Positions 1-7,695 of a DNA stretch of 64,000 nt are shown here, piece after piece. Made by a program: the position numbers and the translations under genes. The stretch is from NCBI GenBank assembly GCA_017561885.1, contig JAFZBF010000020.1:1-64000 (forward strand), read 5' to 3'. The notes below the pieces were generated by a model. It had not been told where the DNA came from and made no database searches. It worked only from the letters and a program-made list of their open reading frames with translations. This stretch comes from Bacteroidales bacterium. Its GTDB lineage: Bacteria; Bacteroidota; Bacteroidia; Bacteroidales; UBA932. Within the stretch, counting starts at the first letter, position 1. Each line of letters starts with the position of its first letter.

Positions 1-243
1 CGTCTCGCAGTCGGCTCGAACTCAGCTTCAATGTGGTGGGTGAACGGAGAAGAGGCAGTAGTCCTCTCAGGTGACCGCCGTATGGTTATGGACGACTGCA
101 CGTCGCCGCGTCTTACTCTCAAGAAAGGCCGCAACTACATCTGGGGCGCCGTGATCAACGGTCCCGGTATGAGCGACTTCTGCGCCCGTTTCATCGATGA
201 GGCAGGCAATCCTGTCAGAAATATCACCCTTACTGTGAAATAA
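1..243 (+). CDS. C-terminal fragment of a secreted, probably carbohydrate-active protein
   Basis: The reading frame is open from the first base, so the gene begins outside the window and only about 80 C-terminal residues are visible. They read as a compact beta-rich domain with alternating hydrophobic and polar residues, including WWVNGEE, LTLKKGRNYIWG and a final GNPVRNITLTVK. Similar end domains close many Bacteroidales esterases and glycoside hydrolases. The stop codon is three bases before the next ATG, so the gene is probably in one transcript with the GH43 enzyme. Catalytic identity cannot be read from this piece; an accessory beta-sandwich role is an inference. Confidence 0.6.
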   Translation, partial: RLAVGSNSASMWWVNGEEAVVLSGDRRMVMDDCTSPRLTLKKGRNYIWGAVINGPGMSDFCARFIDEAGNPVRNITLTVK

Positions 244-246
244 GCT

Positions 247-1686
247 ATGAAAAAGACTATACTTATAGCGCTTTCGTGCGCCCTTTTGTCCCTGTCAGTT
301 GCAGCACAGGTTGGTGCTCCTTATATCCACGACCCGTCCACCATTATGGAGTGCAACGGAAAGTATTACACATTCGGAACAGGCGGCGGCGGACTTATCT
401 CCGCTGACGGCTGGGTTTGGGAAGGCGGTGCTGTACGCCCCGGCGGCGGTGCGGCTCCTGACGCCATCAAGATCGGCGACCGTTATCTGGTCGGCTACAG
501 CACCACAGGCGGTGGTCTCGGCGGCGGACACGCAGGCCGTATCGTGACCATGTGGAACAAGACCCTCGATCCGACTGATTCACTTAATTTCGCATATACA
601 GAGCCCATCGAGGTTGCCAACTCGGTATTGGACGAGGACTGCGACGCCATCGACATCGGACTTATGATGGATGACAACGGCCGTCTGTTCTGCACTTACG
701 GTACTTATTTCGGAAACATCCGTATGGTCGAGCTCGACCCTAAGACAGGTGCCCGCCTTGCCGGCAACGAGCCTGTCGACGTGGCTATCGACTGCGAGGC
801 TTCTGTCATGGTTTACCGCGACGGCTGGTACTACCTGCTCGGAACTCACGGAACCTGCTGCGACGGTGTCAACTCAACTTATAACATCGTTGTAGGCCGC
901 TCACGCAACCCTTACGGTCCGTTCATCGACAATGTAGGCCGCGATATGCTCCGCGGCGGCGGCAAGATGGTCGTTGCTGCTGACGAACGTCAGTTCGGCG
1001 CAGGCCACTTCGGACGTTTCGTAGTAGAACCCGGCGTAGAGAAGATGTCCTTCCACTGGGAGGGTGACCTCGACCGCAGCGGCCGCAGCGTGCTCGCCAT
1101 CCGCCCGATCATCTGGCGTGACGGCTGGCCTGAGGCTGGCGAGAACATCAAGGACGGCAACTACAAGATTCTCTCACGCCGTCGTGGCTACGCTCTCGAA
1201 CTTACCGTTGACTTCGTTCGCGCTGCCGGCGGCATGCGCGGCGGATTCGGCGCTCAGCAGGCTCCCGCTGCTCCTCTCAAGGGCCAGAGCATCGTAGATG
1301 TGTTCAAGACCTGGCCGGATGGCGTTATTCCCGTTCGTGCCAACGACTATATGGCCCGTCCTCACCAGAAATGGACTATCGAGGCTGTTCCTGAGGCCGG
1401 CGGATATCTCGGAGGCCCTTACTACAAGATCCTCATCGAAGGTACCAACCGCGCTCTTGCAGCTGCAGAAGGCGGTGAGGTTGTGACTGTTCCTGCATTC
1501 ACCGGAGCTGACGAGCAGCTCTGGCGCATCGACCAGCTCATCGACGGTACCTACCGTATCATGCCGAAGTCTGTTCCCGGCACTGACGAGGCTCTCTGCC
1601 TCTATTCAGTAGGTGACAGCACTCCGACCCTTGCTAAGTTCGATTTCAACAGCGACAACTCAAAGTGGGATCTCAAGATGCACTGA
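247..1686 (+). CDS. Secreted GH43-family glycosidase with C-terminal ricin-like region
   Basis: A signal peptide (residues 1-20, ending SVAAQ) is followed by a five-bladed GH43 catalytic domain. The three expected acids are visible: Asp29 in HDPS (base), Asp136 in AIDIG (pKa modulator) and Glu184 in CEAS (acid). Family members cleave alpha-L-arabinofuranosyl or beta-xylosyl linkages in arabinan or arabinoxylan; the exact substrate cannot be set from sequence. Residues from about 305 to the end look like a beta-trefoil (ricin-type) lectin module, with repeats of the type DGNYKI / DGTYRI and QLWRI. Length (479 residues) suits catalytic plus lectin modules. It ends at a strong terminator. Confidence 0.88.
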   Translation: MKKTILIALSCALLSLSVAAQVGAPYIHDPSTIMECNGKYYTFGTGGGGLISADGWVWEGGAVRPGGGAAPDAIKIGDRYLVGYSTTGGGLGGGHAGRIVTMWNKTLDPTDSLNFAYTEPIEVANSVLDEDCDAIDIGLMMDDNGRLFCTYGTYFGNIRMVELDPKTGARLAGNEPVDVAIDCEASVMVYRDGWYYLLGTHGTCCDGVNSTYNIVVGRSRNPYGPFIDNVGRDMLRGGGKMVVAADERQFGAGHFGRFVVEPGVEKMSFHWEGDLDRSGRSVLAIRPIIWRDGWPEAGENIKDGNYKILSRRRGYALELTVDFVRAAGGMRGGFGAQQAPAAPLKGQSIVDVFKTWPDGVIPVRANDYMARPHQKWTIEAVPEAGGYLGGPYYKILIEGTNRALAAAEGGEVVTVPAFTGADEQLWRIDQLIDGTYRIMPKSVPGTDEALCLYSVGDSTPTLAKFDFNSDNSKWDLKMH

Positions 1687-1708
1687 TAATGCACTTGACT
1701 GAATAAAG

Positions 1709-1747
1709 AACCCTCCGCAGTCCAAAACGGTTGCGGAGGGTTTCTTT
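1709..1747. terminator. Intrinsic terminator between convergent genes
   Basis: Nine-base inverted repeat CCCTCCGCA (1711-1719) / TGCGGAGGG (1732-1740) with a 12-base loop, followed by a T-rich run on the plus strand. It ends the GH43 gene and lies 17 bases from the end of the opposing M28 peptidase gene, so it may serve both. Confidence 0.88.
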
Positions 1748-1757
1748 TTAAAAGATA

Positions 1758-3011
1758 TCAATAGCGTTCTATGAAACCGGTCACCAGTTTGAATACCGGC
1801 TCATAGCTGTCGAAGACGGCGTGTTTCCAGTTGTCCAGGGTAGTGTGATAGTACTGGAAAGCGTCGCCATCTTCGTTTTCTAGGAAGATGCAGGGCACAT
1901 GGCGTGTGGCGAAAGGGTAGTGGTCGCTGTTGGCGGCAAGTTCTCCCCGGTTCAGGGACTTGAAATAGTGCCTTTCGCCGTTGATTTGCTCAAGGAGAGA
2001 AAAACCGCGCATGCCCTCGTCGCTGACTTCGCAGTACTGCACCGGATTGTTGTCGCCGATCATATCCAGGTTGAAGAGATATTTGATTTGCTCCAGGGGG
2101 ACGACGGAGTGCTCCACATAATAATCCGAACCTCGCAGGTTGGCGTCCTCGCCGGAGAAAGACAGGAAGTATAAGTCGTACGGCGGCTTGTTCTTCGCAT
2201 AGTATGCGGCCAGGGTGACGAGGGCTGCCGTGCCGGAAGCGTTGTCGTTCGCTCCTGCATAATAGACCTTACGCCCAAGGTTGCCAAGGTGGTCGTAGTG
2301 GGCCGTGAATACATAGCAGCTGTCGTGACTGGCACCTTCGACCTTTGCTATCACGTTGAATATCTCGCAGTCGTCAAGAAACTTGTTGTCTATGTCGACA
2401 CGTACGGACCTGACTCCTTCGATGGCCTCCGGAGTGACCCAGATGATAGGCTTGTCTACAATATGGTCGCCGTAGGCCTTGTAGAACTTGATGGGGGAGG
2501 TCCAGGTCTGGATCAGGCCGGCATTGGGCAGCTCGCCTGCCTTCTGCAATCTCGAGAAATCCTCTTTATGTCGGTATGCGAACCAGAAATCGCAGCATAC
2601 CAGGCAGTCGGCATATTCAGGAGAGGCCAGGTCTGCAAACATCTTTTCCGCGTCATAGTTCAGCGTATCGACGTGATATACCGGAAATTCTCCCTTCACT
2701 CCTGGAGAGTATTCCCTTATGGCGAAATCTACGCCCGGTGCGAGTTTCTTTCCGTCAGCCCACATCTTCATGTTTCCGCTGAAAGTGTTGATGTCTATGG
2801 TGAAAGGCTGGAGGATAACCTCGTCGGCTCCGGCTTTCAGGTATTCCTTCTGCAGGTAGTGTCCGGCCTTGTTGGCACCGCCCCTGGCATAGCCACGGCC
2901 CTGATATTTAGCGGAGCTGATTTCCTTGATCACACGTTTGTAGTGAGCAAGGTCCTGCGCGCCCAGCTGCAATGAGGCAAAAGCCAGCAGGAGTACTAAA
3001 ATTCTCTTCAT
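1758..3011 (-). CDS. Secreted M28-family zinc aminopeptidase
   Basis: A 417-residue protein with a signal peptide (1-19, ending LGAQ) and a full M28 domain. Probable zinc ligands and catalytic acids are all present: His238 in AHYDHLG, Asp256 in GANDNASG, Glu288 in SGEDA, Asp316 in NLDMIGD and His389 in YYHTTLD. A protease-associated-like insertion fills about residues 95-215. The frame stays open upstream to 3236, but that would overlap the neighbouring promoter and gene and would bury the signal peptide, so ATG at 3011 is chosen. Peptidases of this family trim N-terminal residues from peptides outside the cytoplasm. Confidence 0.9.
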   Translation of the reverse strand: MKRILVLLLAFASLQLGAQDLAHYKRVIKEISSAKYQGRGYARGGANKAGHYLQKEYLKAGADEVILQPFTIDINTFSGNMKMWADGKKLAPGVDFAIREYSPGVKGEFPVYHVDTLNYDAEKMFADLASPEYADCLVCCDFWFAYRHKEDFSRLQKAGELPNAGLIQTWTSPIKFYKAYGDHIVDKPIIWVTPEAIEGVRSVRVDIDNKFLDDCEIFNVIAKVEGASHDSCYVFTAHYDHLGNLGRKVYYAGANDNASGTAALVTLAAYYAKNKPPYDLYFLSFSGEDANLRGSDYYVEHSVVPLEQIKYLFNLDMIGDNNPVQYCEVSDEGMRGFSLLEQINGERHYFKSLNRGELAANSDHYPFATRHVPCIFLENEDGDAFQYYHTTLDNWKHAVFDSYEPVFKLVTGFIERY

Positions 3012-3016
3012 TATCG

Positions 3017-3024
3017 TATATTTG
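3017..3024 (+). promoter_or_regulatory. Bacteroidetes -7 promoter element
   Basis: TATATTTG matches TAnnTTTG and lies 27 bases before the ATG of the small lipoprotein gene, in the short gap between divergent genes. No clear TTTG is seen about 20 bases upstream, so the match rests on the -7 box alone. Confidence 0.5.
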
Positions 3025-3051
3025 TCAATATCTTGAACTAAGGTACTTAAA

Positions 3052-3411
3052 ATGAAAAAAACACTGTTATTGCTTGCAGCCTTCTTCTGCTGCGCAATTA
3101 TATTGACATCTTGCGGCAAGGATGAACCTGCGGACGACTGGGTGTCATACACCGTGAACCCTTCGGGAACCTTCAGCGGCAACTGTCTCAGCATCTGCGA
3201 ACAAATGAGGACAGCCCTAAAGTCGGAGATGACCACCAGCTACAGTATGTTCAAGCGTGACGATGCCAAGGCCATCACCATCTGTGACAGGGTATACAAC
3301 AGCACCAAAGCTACCGCTACGGCAAGCTTCACGATCGTGCTCAGCGTCAGCAAGGGATCTACCGGTCCGGACGACATCAAGCTGACGACGCTGAAGACAT
3401 ACGAGTACTGA
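3052..3411 (+). CDS. Small lipoprotein of unknown function
   Basis: A 119-residue protein with a hydrophobic leader and the lipobox LTSC, so it should be acylated on that Cys and anchored in the envelope. The mature part is short, polar and threonine/serine rich and has no motif I recognise. The second half carries a repetitive beta pattern (TATASFTIVLSVSKG). It is a single gene between a divergent peptidase and a convergent DUF3237 gene, only 19 bases from the latter's end, with no visible terminator. Function unknown. Confidence 0.7.
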   Translation: MKKTLLLLAAFFCCAIILTSCGKDEPADDWVSYTVNPSGTFSGNCLSICEQMRTALKSEMTTSYSMFKRDDAKAITICDRVYNSTKATATASFTIVLSVSKGSTGPDDIKLTTLKTYEY

Positions 3412-3430
3412 TCCGTTTACCCCTTCTAAG

Positions 3431-3943
3431 TTACAGCACTTTCCAGACCCTGAGGCAGATGCAGTCCGTGGCGGGGCCCGGCATGCAGACGAATATTGCG
3501 TCGTTCAGCCAGTTGTACTTGCTGTCCTGCGGCGCCTCGAACTTGGGCGCGGTGCGGAAGTAGAAGCTGGGTGCGCCGTTCTCGTCGCGTCCCATCGTGA
3601 TCAGGCCGCAGTTGCGGATGTGGATGTACACACCGTCATCGGTCTTGATCGAGTAGATGGCCTCAACCTCTGTACGTCCGTGCGCCTGGTCGATGAGCTG
3701 GTAGTCGGCTCCTCCGCCAATGATTTCGCCGTTCATTTTGGGACCGGAGAAGGTTCCGCCGAGGATGGGGATGATGTTGCGGACGCCGTGAGCGGTCTGG
3801 CCTACGTTGTAGCCGGGATCGCAGTTGACGCGGAGTTCACATACGAATTCAAGGCCGGGTCCCTCGGGATACGGAGGGTCGATGGCTTGTGCGCTGAAGT
3901 TCAGCACCAGCGCGAATGCAATAAGCAATAGAATCTTTTTCAT
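3431..3943 (-). CDS. DUF3237-family exported protein
   Basis: A 170-residue protein with signal peptide (1-20, ending SAQA). The body matches the DUF3237 pattern: an N-terminal LEFVCELRV strand, then HGVRNIIPILGGTFSGPKMNG, GGADYQL, and a TDDGVYIHIRNCG segment, typical of this small beta-barrel family. DUF3237 proteins have no firmly assigned activity, and a secreted form is somewhat unusual because many relatives are cytoplasmic. It is the last gene of a three-gene leftward operon (hydrolase, methyltransferase, DUF3237) with a nine-base gap to the methyltransferase. Confidence 0.85.
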   Translation of the reverse strand: MKKILLLIAFALVLNFSAQAIDPPYPEGPGLEFVCELRVNCDPGYNVGQTAHGVRNIIPILGGTFSGPKMNGEIIGGGADYQLIDQAHGRTEVEAIYSIKTDDGVYIHIRNCGLITMGRDENGAPSFYFRTAPKFEAPQDSKYNWLNDAIFVCMPGPATDCICLRVWKVL

Positions 3944-3952
3944 ATAGGTGGA

Positions 3953-4429
3953 TTAAATATAACGTCTGGTTCGTTTCTTATAGGCTAGATATTCCTCGCC
4001 GAAGTCTTGCTCCAGGCGCTTCTCTTCGCTGCGGACCTGAAGGGTGAGGAGTGCGGCTTCCACGGCGAAGACTGCCAGCGGCCACCAGGCCAGGAGCCAT
4101 ATCATGACGCCGATGTCAAAGATGTAGATGCCCAGCAGCATAGGGTTGCGACTGATGCGGTAGGGGCCTTCGGTCATCAGGTGCTTCGTGCGCGGCGCCA
4201 CTTCGTGGCCGTAGGCATCGAAGGGGTTGCCCTTGCCGACCCGCCGCATATAGACGATGCTCCAGATGCTCAGAGCCAGACCGGCGGCAGCCAGGACTAC
4301 AGCCAGAATAAACTGTACTGCATTGCAGGGAACATAGGGCCATCCCCGGCCGGAAACCAGCCACATCAGGGCAGGGATGCCGATCACGAAGATGCAGAGT
4401 CCCATCAGGTATCCGATAATGTTACGCAT
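3953..4429 (-). CDS. Isoprenylcysteine/phospholipid-type membrane methyltransferase
   Basis: A 158-residue integral membrane protein with about four hydrophobic segments. The C-terminal half has the signature of the ICMT/PEMT fold: HLMTEGPYRISRNPMLLG followed by a long hydrophobic helix and an EE(K/R)-containing tail ending GEEYLAYKKRTRRYI. Such enzymes use S-adenosylmethionine to methylate lipids, isoprenoid-linked carboxylates or small molecules at the membrane. The acceptor here is unknown. The start overlaps the end of the upstream hydrolase gene by eight bases, which implies translational coupling. Confidence 0.85.
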   Translation of the reverse strand: MRNIIGYLMGLCIFVIGIPALMWLVSGRGWPYVPCNAVQFILAVVLAAAGLALSIWSIVYMRRVGKGNPFDAYGHEVAPRTKHLMTEGPYRISRNPMLLGIYIFDIGVMIWLLAWWPLAVFAVEAALLTLQVRSEEKRLEQDFGEEYLAYKKRTRRYI

Positions 4430-5156
4430 ACTTCAGTATTCTTTCAGCCACTTCTTCCGGATGGTCGACAAGAAGCTGGCCGTGGTTCATTCCTTTGAAT
4501 ATCTCGATCCTGGCATCGGGGCACAGGGACTTCAGGTGCTCTACCTGCGGTCTGGCCACCAAGGCTTCCTTTGTGCCGTACCAGAAGTTGATGTCCGCCC
4601 CTGAGATGGATTCGAGCTTGTGGGTGTAGACATCCTTGTAACCATCGCGTACGGCTTTCCCCTTGCCGGACGGCCAGACTTTGCGGCATTCGTCCAGCAG
4701 CACGTCGAAATAGTGTGAATGGAAAACCCACCGCCAGAATCCTGTCCAGTGGTAGCAGGTCCATACGTTCAGGCTCTGGTAATATCGAAGCGGGTCGACG
4801 CTCCATTTGGGCAGGGGCAGGAGAGGGGCGGCATCCATTATAGCGTGGTCAATAACGATTTCGTTGCGTTCCAGAATGCGGGAGAGGATCTTGCCGCCCA
4901 GGGATAGCCCGTATGCCACATCCAGCCTGCCGCCGAGATTCTCCTGCACATAGCGGATAGCCTGAACTGCCTGGTCGTCCACCGAAGTGAACTGGGATGG
5001 CTTGCCGATGAGGAAACCGTCCAGGGCGGCTGCGACGATGTAGAACCTGTCCTTCAGCAGCTCAGTCAGCGGCAGGAATATCTCGTGCGACACCCCGAGC
5101 CCCGGCAGCAGCATCAGCGTCGGCTTGTTCCGTTCTCCGTATGTGTAGAATTCCAT
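4422..5156 (-). CDS. Cytoplasmic alpha/beta hydrolase
   Basis: About 244 residues with the alpha/beta-hydrolase layout. An oxyanion-loop segment LMLLPGLGVSHEIF lies near the N-terminus, the nucleophile elbow is GLSLGG with Ser in the centre, and a C-terminal MNHGQLL carries the catalytic His. No signal peptide is seen. I start at MEFYTYGERNKP (5156) because the upstream extension to 5183 is short, less typical of the family, and runs into the divergent promoter region. It is first in the operon with the membrane methyltransferase and DUF3237 genes. The substrate is not predictable. Confidence 0.8.
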   Translation of the reverse strand: MEFYTYGERNKPTLMLLPGLGVSHEIFLPLTELLKDRFYIVAAALDGFLIGKPSQFTSVDDQAVQAIRYVQENLGGRLDVAYGLSLGGKILSRILERNEIVIDHAIMDAAPLLPLPKWSVDPLRYYQSLNVWTCYHWTGFWRWVFHSHYFDVLLDECRKVWPSGKGKAVRDGYKDVYTHKLESISGADINFWYGTKEALVARPQVEHLKSLCPDARIEIFKGMNHGQLLVDHPEEVAERILKYA

Positions 5157-5201
5157 AACTGTCTGTGACAAATGCTTGAACAAATTTAAGCATTATTAGC
5201 C

Positions 5202-5209
5202 TATATTTG
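5202..5209 (+). promoter_or_regulatory. Bacteroidetes -7 promoter element close to a start codon
   Basis: TATATTTG ends only seven bases before the ATG at 5217 and 16 before the ATG at 5226. If transcription starts at the usual distance, the mRNA is leaderless from 5217 or has a very short leader (containing GGAGAAG) for 5226. Confidence 0.5.
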
Positions 5210-5216
5210 CTCCTGT

Positions 5217-5723
5217 ATGGAGAAGATGCGAACTATACGTGCTGCATATGAGGCTGACATTCCTGTCATACTTGAGGTGCTTGAAGCAGCCAAGTGCATA
5301 ATGCGTTCTTCCGGCAATATGCTTCAGTGGAACGACAGCTACCCTTCCCGGGGGATAATCCTGAATGACATAAGGAACGGAACTGCGTTCGTGGTAGAGG
5401 ACGGTGGCGCCACAGTCGCATATTTCGCCTTCATCCCGTCTCCTGAACCCACGTATTCTTATATAGAAGATGGCGAGTGGCTGGACGATGACATGCCGTA
5501 TCACGTGATCCACCGCATAGGCAGTCTCCCGGATTCCCACGGCATCTTCAAGTCAATAATGGACTGGAGTTTCTCCCACGATCCGAACATCCGCATCGAC
5601 ACCCACCGCGACAACCATATCATGCAGCACTGCATCCTGAAATATGGTTTCACCTACTGCGGCATAATCTACCTCGGGAGCGGCGATCAGCGCCTGGCAT
5701 ATCAAAAGATAGTTACCAGCTAA
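5217..5723 (+). CDS. GNAT-family N-acetyltransferase
   Basis: A 168-residue protein with the GNAT fold order. It has an IRAAYEADIPVILEVLEAAK start, strands around residues 55-75 (GTAFVVEDGGATVAYFAF), a central ...HRIGSLPDSHGIFKSIMDW segment in the place of the acetyl-CoA loop and helix, and a C-terminal NHIMQHCILKYGFTYCGIIYL typical of the last strands. The usual Q/RxxGxG loop is poorly conserved (SLPDSHG). Acetyl acceptor unknown. ATG at 5217 or at 5226 (MRTIRAAYE) are both possible starts; the nearby promoter does not decide between them. Confidence 0.8.
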   Translation: MEKMRTIRAAYEADIPVILEVLEAAKCIMRSSGNMLQWNDSYPSRGIILNDIRNGTAFVVEDGGATVAYFAFIPSPEPTYSYIEDGEWLDDDMPYHVIHRIGSLPDSHGIFKSIMDWSFSHDPNIRIDTHRDNHIMQHCILKYGFTYCGIIYLGSGDQRLAYQKIVTS

Positions 5724-5733
5724 GCATCACGGC

Positions 5734-5818
5734 TCCCGTCCACGAAACGGCCCTAAACGTGGACGGGACGAGTTCTAAGAGCCTCCCATCCACGAAAAGC
5801 CCATATATCGTGGACGGA
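5734..5818. repeat. Two-hairpin intergenic repeat, locus 1
   Basis: Two related palindromes with a 50-base period fill the gap between convergent genes. Unit 1 (5734-5768) is a perfect 11-base stem TCCCGTCCACG / CGTGGACGGGA with a 13-base loop. Unit 2 (5784-5818) keeps TCCACG / CGTGGA plus flanking C-G pairs, with an A opposite C. The spacer (ACGAGTTCTAAGAGCCT) resembles the one at 17.95 kb. The same dimer, with the same 50-base period, recurs at 17934-18018. Confidence 0.85.
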
Positions 5819-5825
5819 AGCATTG

Positions 5826-6737
5826 TCAATTAACAGCCAGCGAGAACAGGAAGAGTATGACTCCGATCAGCAGGTAATAGGCAAGCATGAACAGAACGTA
5901 GTACAGGCCGGTCTTGACCGTGAGTCCCAGTGATTTCTTATTGCTTAGCCCTAACATCTGCTTATAGTCGACGAACAGGACGATCGCTACCAGCAGAAGG
6001 CCGAGTTCCGTGCTGTGGCCGAATGAAAGCAGCAAAGCCAGAAGCATAAATATGCAGAACTGGCACATCACATAGGCAGATGCCGCTGCCGCGCCGGAAA
6101 CACTTATGTTGTATTTCCTCAGAAGGATGGACATCGCTATCCACAGCAGCAGGAAGTTGCCGAGGAACAAAGGGATGCCCTTGCTCCGTATCACTCCTTC
6201 GATAGCAGAGAGTGATTTCTTCCACGGGGTGTCGACTGCATCAGGGTTCTGGTCTAGATGTGTAATCTGGACAGCCTGTTGAATCGTTTTCAGGAAAGAT
6301 TCGAGAACTACCTGAGCCCTGGAAGAATCATCAGCTTCGATCTTGAGGGTTGAATCCTGAAAGCCGTTCACAAATCCTTTCTGATTCGTTTCTCCGGTAG
6401 CAATCGGCTGCACGATGGCAAGCAGGATGTTGAATACAGAGTAGAAGACCAGCATCGCTGTCAATGGCGCCAGATAGTGCTCGTGCTTGCCGAGGATTAT
6501 GTAGTCGCGCATCATCTTGCCAGGCCGCTGAAGCAGGTGTGAGAAAGTGCGCTTCGCGTTGTCGTTCATAAAGGGAATCGTTTCCTTCGCCCCCATATAG
6601 ACGCCTTCGCTCCCCTTGGAGTCTTTGGTAACCTTGGCAACTTCAGCCTTTTTCGGCTTCTTCCAGGGGTTTACCCCCAGCTCCTGGTAAATGGCGAACA
6701 GGCGCCGTCTTGCATTCCATCGATTCTTTTTGCTCAT
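5826..6737 (-). CDS. DUF3667-like integral membrane protein
   Basis: A 303-residue protein with a basic N-terminus, a segment RTFSHLLQRPGKMMRDYI..GKHEHYLAPL that resembles the hallmark of DUF3667 proteins, then five or so hydrophobic helices (about 90-112, 195-212, 220-245, 248-262 and 275-300). A polar stretch of about 60 residues separates the first helix from the rest and probably faces outside. Function of the family is unknown. It follows the radical SAM gene by 19 bases and is the last gene of the esterase-tricorn-UbiA-radical SAM run. Its 3' end abuts the two-hairpin repeat. Confidence 0.7.
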   Translation of the reverse strand: MSKKNRWNARRRLFAIYQELGVNPWKKPKKAEVAKVTKDSKGSEGVYMGAKETIPFMNDNAKRTFSHLLQRPGKMMRDYIILGKHEHYLAPLTAMLVFYSVFNILLAIVQPIATGETNQKGFVNGFQDSTLKIEADDSSRAQVVLESFLKTIQQAVQITHLDQNPDAVDTPWKKSLSAIEGVIRSKGIPLFLGNFLLLWIAMSILLRKYNISVSGAAAASAYVMCQFCIFMLLALLLSFGHSTELGLLLVAIVLFVDYKQMLGLSNKKSLGLTVKTGLYYVLFMLAYYLLIGVILFLFSLAVN

Positions 6738-6756
6738 TTATCGGAGATAATTTAAT

Positions 6757-7695
6757 TTATACCCTTCTTCGCAGTTTCAGTCCGGCAACGATGGTGGCGG
6801 GGCTGAGGTGGAAGAGGCTGTACATTTCGCCGCCCATCGAGAAACCGCAGCGGTCGCAGACGCCGTGGGTGAAGCCCATGCATTTGGGACTGCGGCTGCC
6901 GTCGGAGAAGATGAAGTTCGTCACCCAGCACCAGCGGTCGGTGCAGACAGTGCGTCCGTCAACCATTTTCATTGCCTTCAGCCCTGGAACCGTATTCATA
7001 ATGGGATAGCCCTGACGCTTGCGTTCGATCAGCATATCGATGATCTCGTTGCGGCGCGCCGGGTCGAGGAACAGCTCTTCAGTCTCCTTGAAAGGAGTAT
7101 GGAAGTTGAGGGAGATGCTGTCGATGTCGGGGCTTTCCTTGACGTAATCCAGCGCCGCGGCGACATTGCTCTCGTTTAGGCAGTTGATCACCATATTGAC
7201 GCATACCGGAGGCAGCTTCCTGCCGTAGGGCTCGCTGCACCTGAAACCGGCGATGTTCTTCTCCAGTCTTGCGAAGGCACCCTTGCCGCGGATTTCGTCG
7301 TGGAATGAGTCGATGCCGTCCATCGACACCCAGACCTGGTCGGCGTGGCTGCCGTCGAAGGGCAGCTGGGCGTTGGTGGTTATCGTGACGCTCCAGAAGC
7401 CGATTTCGTGAGCCAGGTCGATCACATCATCGATTGTTTTGTCGCCGTCCTTCCAGAGATAAAGCTCGCCGCCTTCGAAGTCGACATAGCGGCTGCCGGC
7501 CTTGTAGCAGTACTCCAGTTCGTCGCGGATCTGCCCGAAGGTCTTGACGCGCGGGTTGCTGAGTTCATAGACCGAGCAGTGCCTGCAGCGCAGGTTGCAG
7601 CGGTCCAGGATGAATATGACGGACTGCAGGGAAGCCTTCCTGCCGCACAGGGCACGGAGGTACCACCAGCCTAGATATGGAAGCTGCCTCAGCAT
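6757..7695 (-). CDS. Radical SAM enzyme with C-terminal cysteine cluster
   Basis: A 312-residue protein. The 4Fe-4S/SAM motif CxxxCxxC is present as DRCNLRCRHCSV near residue 33, followed by a GGELYLW segment and TTNAQLP / VSMDGIDSFHDEIRG strands of the partial TIM barrel. The C-terminus carries at least five Cys (TVCTDRWCW, PKCMGF, VCDRCGF), as in SPASM-like or DUF3463-like enzymes that bind an extra cluster. The gene overlaps the UbiA gene by seven bases, so the two are likely co-translated and may act on one isoprenoid or lipid product. The reaction is unknown. Confidence 0.82.
   Translation of the reverse strand: MLRQLPYLGWWYLRALCGRKASLQSVIFILDRCNLRCRHCSVYELSNPRVKTFGQIRDELEYCYKAGSRYVDFEGGELYLWKDGDKTIDDVIDLAHEIGFWSVTITTNAQLPFDGSHADQVWVSMDGIDSFHDEIRGKGAFARLEKNIAGFRCSEPYGRKLPPVCVNMVINCLNESNVAAALDYVKESPDIDSISLNFHTPFKETEELFLDPARRNEIIDMLIERKRQGYPIMNTVPGLKAMKMVDGRTVCTDRWCWVTNFIFSDGSRSPKCMGFTHGVCDRCGFSMGGEMYSLFHLSPATIVAGLKLRRRV

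Noticed and set aside
3012-3236. N-terminal extension of the M28 peptidase
   Set aside because: It has no signal peptide, overlaps the divergent promoter and lipoprotein gene, and the inner start gives a normal secreted peptidase.
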